NCBI RefSeq assembly: GCF_000828055.2 | Contig: NZ_CP010523.2 | Location: forward strand, 3,658,001-3,722,000 | Length of the DNA: 64,000 nucleotides | Origin: Klebsiella variicola | GTDB taxonomy: Bacteria > Pseudomonadota > Gammaproteobacteria > Enterobacterales > Enterobacteriaceae | Direction: 5' to 3' | Part shown: piece after piece, positions 61,201 to 64,000 of the stretch | Numbering within the stretch: position 1 is the stretch's first letter | How the letters are laid out: each line of letters starts with the position of its first letter | Notes under the pieces: generated by a model | What the model saw: only the letters and a program-made list of their open reading frames with translations | Told to the model about the DNA's origin: nothing | Databases searched by the model: none | Translations under genes and position numbers: made by a program

Positions 61201-62103
61201 CTAGCCGCCTATTTTCAAACAGAATTCCGGCGTCGCCTGGCGCTCGATCCAGGCGATCATCCGGCTGGCGATGTCCACGCCGGTGGTGGTTTCCACCCCT
61301 TCCAGCCCCGGCGAGGCATTCACCTCCATCACCAGCGGCCCGCGGGTGGCGCGTAAAATATCGACACCGGCGACATCGAGCCCAAGGGTTTGCGTCGCCT
61401 TGATGGCAATCGCCCGCTCCTCGTCGCTAATCTGCGCCACCGTGGCCATGCCGCCGCGGTGCAGGTTAGAACGAAAGTCGCCCTCTTTAGCCCGCCGTTC
61501 GATCGCCGCCACCACCTCATTGCCGACCACCAGGCAGCGAATATCGCAGCCTTTCGCCTCGGCAATATATTCCTGCACCAGAATATGCGCATTCAGCCCG
61601 CGAAAGGCGTCGATCACGCTCTCCGCCGCCTGACGGGTCTCCGCCAGCACCACGCCGATCCCCTGGGTGCCTTCCACCAGCTTCACCACCAGCGGTGCCC
61701 CGCCCACCATGGCGATCAGGTCGCTGGTGTCATCGGGGGAGTGAGCGATGCCGGTCAGCGGCAAATCGATGCCCTGGCGCGCCAGCAGCTGCAGCGAGCG
61801 CAGCTTATCGCGAGCGCGGGTGATGGCGACCGACTCATTCAGCGGATAGCTTCCCAATAGTTCAAACTGACGCAAAGCCGCGGTGCCATAGTAGGTGATC
61901 GCCGAGCCAATCCGCGGGATCACCGCATCAAAATGCGGTAGCTGACGCCCTTTGTAGTGGATGGACGATGCCACCGGACTGACATTCATATAACAGGAAA
62001 GCGGATCGAGGATCTCGACCTGATGCCCGCGCTGTTGCGCCGCTTCGCGCAGGCGTCGACATGAATAAAGCGTTCCATCCCGGGATAATATGGCAATTTT
62101 CAT
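61201..62103 (-). CDS. rimK: RimK, ribosomal protein S6 glutamate ligase
   Basis: RimK is an ATP-grasp enzyme that adds glutamates to the C terminus of ribosomal protein S6. It has 300 residues from the ATG at 62103 ([14 protein letters not shown]). ATP-grasp motifs include [34 protein letters not shown] and the metal site [14 protein letters not shown]. The frame is open five codons further upstream. nfsA ends 114 bases before it. Confidence 0.95.
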   Translation of the reverse strand: MKIAILSRDGTLYSCRRLREAAQQRGHQVEILDPLSCYMNVSPVASSIHYKGRQLPHFDAVIPRIGSAITYYGTAALRQFELLGSYPLNESVAITRARDKLRSLQLLARQGIDLPLTGIAHSPDDTSDLIAMVGGAPLVVKLVEGTQGIGVVLAETRQAAESVIDAFRGLNAHILVQEYIAEAKGCDIRCLVVGNEVVAAIERRAKEGDFRSNLHRGGMATVAQISDEERAIAIKATQTLGLDVAGVDILRATRGPLVMEVNASPGLEGVETTTGVDIASRMIAWIERQATPEFCLKIGG

Positions 62104-62217
62104 CCTGCACCTCTGCAAAAAGACCCGCTCTGGCGGGCCTCAGCTATCGAACACACTTTCACCTTTCCTGCGGCCGGCGGCGGAGATCACCTGGCCGGAG
62201 CAGCAGTGTACACGTAA

Positions 62218-62940
62218 TCAGCGTGTTGCCCACCCCTGCTTATGCAGATAGTCGAGAATAAACGGACGACTCTCTTTCACGATAGTGCGACGGATATGAT
62301 CGCTCCAGGTATCGCGGCGGGCGTTGCTGCCGCGCGACAGATAATAGTGCGCCAGCTGGTCGTCATAGTCCGCCAGCAGCGCGTTATCCAGCGGCTGATA
62401 GCGGTTCTCATGCACCAGCATGGCGGCCGGCATCCGCGGCTTGATGTCCGGGTTATCCGCCGGCCAGCCAAGGCAAAGACCGAACAGCGGCAGGACGTGC
62501 TGCGGCAGCGCCAGCAGCTCGGTCACCGCCTCGATGCTATTACGCAACCCGCCGATATAGACGCCGCCCAGCCCGAGGGACTCGGCGGCAATCAGCGCGT
62601 TTTGCGCCAGCAGCGCCGTATCGACGACGCCGATCAGCAGCTGTTCAGCCAGCCCCAGCTGCGCCTGTGGGCAAATCTGCAGGTGGCGGTTAAAGTCGGC
62701 GCAGAAAACCCAAAACTCCGCCGCCTGGGCGACGTGCTGCTGGCCGCCGGTCAGCGGGACCAGTTGCTCACGCAGCGCGGGGTCGGTAATACGGATGATG
62801 GAGGTGCACTGTAAAAAACTCGAGGTAGATGCCGCTTGCGCGCTGGCGATAATCTCTGCGCGCTGTTCGTCGCTCACGGGGGCATCGGTGAAGTGGCGGA
62901 TGGAACGATGGCTGCGCAGCAGCTCAATGGTCGGCGTCAT
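62218..62940 (-). CDS. nfsA: Oxygen-insensitive nitroreductase NfsA
   Basis: NfsA is a dimeric FMN enzyme that reduces nitroaromatics and quinones with NADPH by two-electron steps. It has 240 residues. LLRSHRSIRHFTDAPV and GLGGVYIGGLRN are FMN-binding regions of the family. The C terminus contains the basic NADPH-phosphate region YLSRGSNARRDTWSDH. Loss of this gene gives nitrofuran resistance in E. coli. Its start overlaps ybjC by 17 bases. Confidence 0.95.
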   Translation of the reverse strand: MTPTIELLRSHRSIRHFTDAPVSDEQRAEIIASAQAASTSSFLQCTSIIRITDPALREQLVPLTGGQQHVAQAAEFWVFCADFNRHLQICPQAQLGLAEQLLIGVVDTALLAQNALIAAESLGLGGVYIGGLRNSIEAVTELLALPQHVLPLFGLCLGWPADNPDIKPRMPAAMLVHENRYQPLDNALLADYDDQLAHYYLSRGSNARRDTWSDHIRRTIVKESRPFILDYLHKQGWATR

Positions 62941-63211
62941 TACGTTTTTCTCTGTCAGACAAGGATTCAGGCTTTGGAGAGTGCGTTAACTGCGGGGCCA
63001 CGATCTGCGCCATCCGCCACATAACGACGATGGCGGCGGGGATCATCAGCACGATCCCGGCAAAGAGCATCACCAGCGCCGCGGTCGGGCTGGCAATGGG
63101 CGCAGGCAGCTGGACATACTGGTTAAGCGAGAGCCAGGCGAGGGTTAACAGCCCCATCCCGAGGATCTCAACCAGCAGAATGCTTTTCGGCAACGGGGCA
63201 AATTTTCGCAT
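62924..63211 (-). CDS. ybjC: YbjC, small membrane protein
   Basis: A 95-residue protein with two hydrophobic segments (ILLVEILGMGLLTLAWLSL and ALVMLFAGIVLMIPAAIVVM). The function is unknown; E. coli ybjC is co-transcribed with nfsA in the SoxRS/MarA regulon. The ATG at 63211 lies seven bases after GGAG and gives the E. coli length; a GTG one codon earlier is the alternative. The C terminus overlaps nfsA. Confidence 0.85.
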   Translation of the reverse strand: MRKFAPLPKSILLVEILGMGLLTLAWLSLNQYVQLPAPIASPTAALVMLFAGIVLMIPAAIVVMWRMAQIVAPQLTHSPKPESLSDREKRNDADH

Positions 63212-63413
63212 CACGCCTCTCCGGTTGATAAGCGCGGCGCATCAGACAATCTCACTACGCCGCCGGGTCAGTATACGGGTTTTGATAGTACGACATTTAT
63301 CAAACATAGCCGTAAACCATCGAAGCAAAAGGCAGAACCTTCTTTCCCTCACCGGTCAATGCAGGCATCATAAGCGCCATTCGCCATCCGGCTGAGGTTT
63401 AAGGAGAGAAGCA

Positions 63414-63677
63414 ATGTTTACCGTTATTTTTGGTCGTCCAGGCTGCCCTTACTGCGTTCGCGCCAAAGAGCTGGCAGAAAAACTGACCAACGAGCGTGAT
63501 GATTTTAACTACCGTTACGTGGATATTCACGCCGAAGGCATCAGCAAAGCTGACCTGGAAAAGACCGTCGGCAAACCGGTTGAAACCGTGCCGCAGATCT
63601 TCGTCGACCAGAAACACATCGGCGGTTGCACCGATTTCGAAGCCTGGGCGAAAGAGAACCTTGGCCTGTTTGCCTGA
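63414..63677 (+). CDS. grxA: Glutaredoxin 1
   Basis: GrxA is a small cytosolic dithiol oxidoreductase that uses glutathione to reduce ribonucleotide reductase and other disulfides. It has 87 residues, with active site CPYC (residues 11-14), VPQIFVDQKHIGGCTDF with the cis-Pro and a GG motif. AAGGAGAG precedes the ATG. Two ATAG half-sites at 63285 and 63306, 21 bases apart, resemble parts of an OxyR site, which would suit the known OxyR control of grxA; the spacing is not exact. Confidence 0.96.
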   Translation: MFTVIFGRPGCPYCVRAKELAEKLTNERDDFNYRYVDIHAEGISKADLEKTVGKPVETVPQIFVDQKHIGGCTDFEAWAKENLGLFA

Positions 63678-63683
63678 GTCAAT

Positions 63684-64000
63684 TTATTTGCTCGATGAGT
63701 GACTGCGCCAGGTATCAAGCCAGGCGCAGATAAACAAAAAGCACAACGCCCCGAGCGCGCACCAGAACACCGCGCTCAGTACCCACGCCATCTCCTGCCA
63801 GAACGTTCTGTGCGTCACGAAGAACAGCCGCATCGTCACCATACAGACCGGCGCCGCCAGCATCGCACCCAGCAAAGGACGCAGTACCCGCTGTCCGGGA
63901 GAGAGGCAGCTCGCCGCCGCCCCTGGCAGCAAAAAGAAGAGCAGGCCCAGCTCCGGGTTGCCGCTGGCGCGAAAGGCCCCTTTCATATGTAATAGCAGCG
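63684..64000 (-). CDS. ybjM: YbjM, inner-membrane protein (N terminus beyond window)
   Basis: The frame is open to the window edge. An ATG at 63986 (MKGAFRASGNPELG) aligns with an internal Met of E. coli YbjM, and the codons upstream read LLLH in the same frame, so the true start lies past base 64000. Three hydrophobic segments are visible. The sequence AWVLSAVFWCALGALCFLFI matches the E. coli protein closely. The function is unknown. Confidence 0.8.
   Translation of the reverse strand, partial: LLLHMKGAFRASGNPELGLLFFLLPGAAASCLSPGQRVLRPLLGAMLAAPVCMVTMRLFFVTHRTFWQEMAWVLSAVFWCALGALCFLFICAWLDTWRSHSSSK

Overview
The window is about 64 kb of an enterobacterial chromosome. Gene content and order follow the ycaO-focA-pflB ... 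grxA-ybjM segment of Escherichia coli. The high G+C third positions, and a set of genes at known E. coli loci that E. coli K-12 lacks there, fit Klebsiella (K. pneumoniae complex) best. That assignment is inferred from recalled protein similarity, not from a search. No integrase, transposase, phage gene, rRNA, tRNA or CRISPR array was found. It is core chromosome with a few lineage-specific insertions and losses.

Layout. 1-5 kb: end of ycaO, then focA-pflB and pflA (anaerobic formate metabolism) behind an AT-rich control region with ArcA, IHF and FNR sites. 5-10.5 kb: ycaD (MFS) and dmsABC (anaerobic DMSO respiration). 10.7-19 kb, minus strand: serS, rarA, lolA, ftsK, lrp. 19.5-24.8 kb, plus strand: trxB, cydD, cydC, aat. 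25-28.7 kb: infA, clpA, clpS, cspD. aat, clpS and clpA together make up much of the bacterial N-degron pathway: the transferase that tags proteins, the adaptor that reads the tag and the unfoldase. 28.7-35.7 kb: macAB, ybjD, aqpZ, lysO. 35.8-45.4 kb: hcp-hcr (nitrosative stress), a DoxX-family gene, poxB, ltaE, ybjT, ybjS, amiD. 45.4-48 kb: a membrane diguanylate cyclase, a YahO-like DUF1471 protein and ybjP. 48.2-52 kb: artPIQM and artJ (arginine uptake) with tandem ARG boxes. 52-54.3 kb: a two-component system not found here in E. coli K-12. 54.3-64 kb: rlmC, ybjO, potFGHI (putrescine uptake), ybjN, rimK, nfsA, ybjC, grxA and the start-truncated ybjM.

Themes. Many genes serve the switch between aerobic and anaerobic life (focA-pflBA, dms, hcp-hcr, cydDC, poxB), redox repair (trxB, grxA, nfsA) and amino acid or polyamine transport (art, pot, lysO). 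Several have FNR, ArcA, NsrR or ARG-box-like sites readable upstream.

I did not find a convincing undescribed multi-gene system. The points most worth a second look are: the two-component pair at 52.1-54.3 kb next to a BIME; the diguanylate cyclase lacking a canonical I-site; a 20-codon ORF whose stop codon directly abuts the infA start; seven 24-residue repeats in the FtsK linker; and an inverted repeat framing the FNR site and -10 of the focA promoter.
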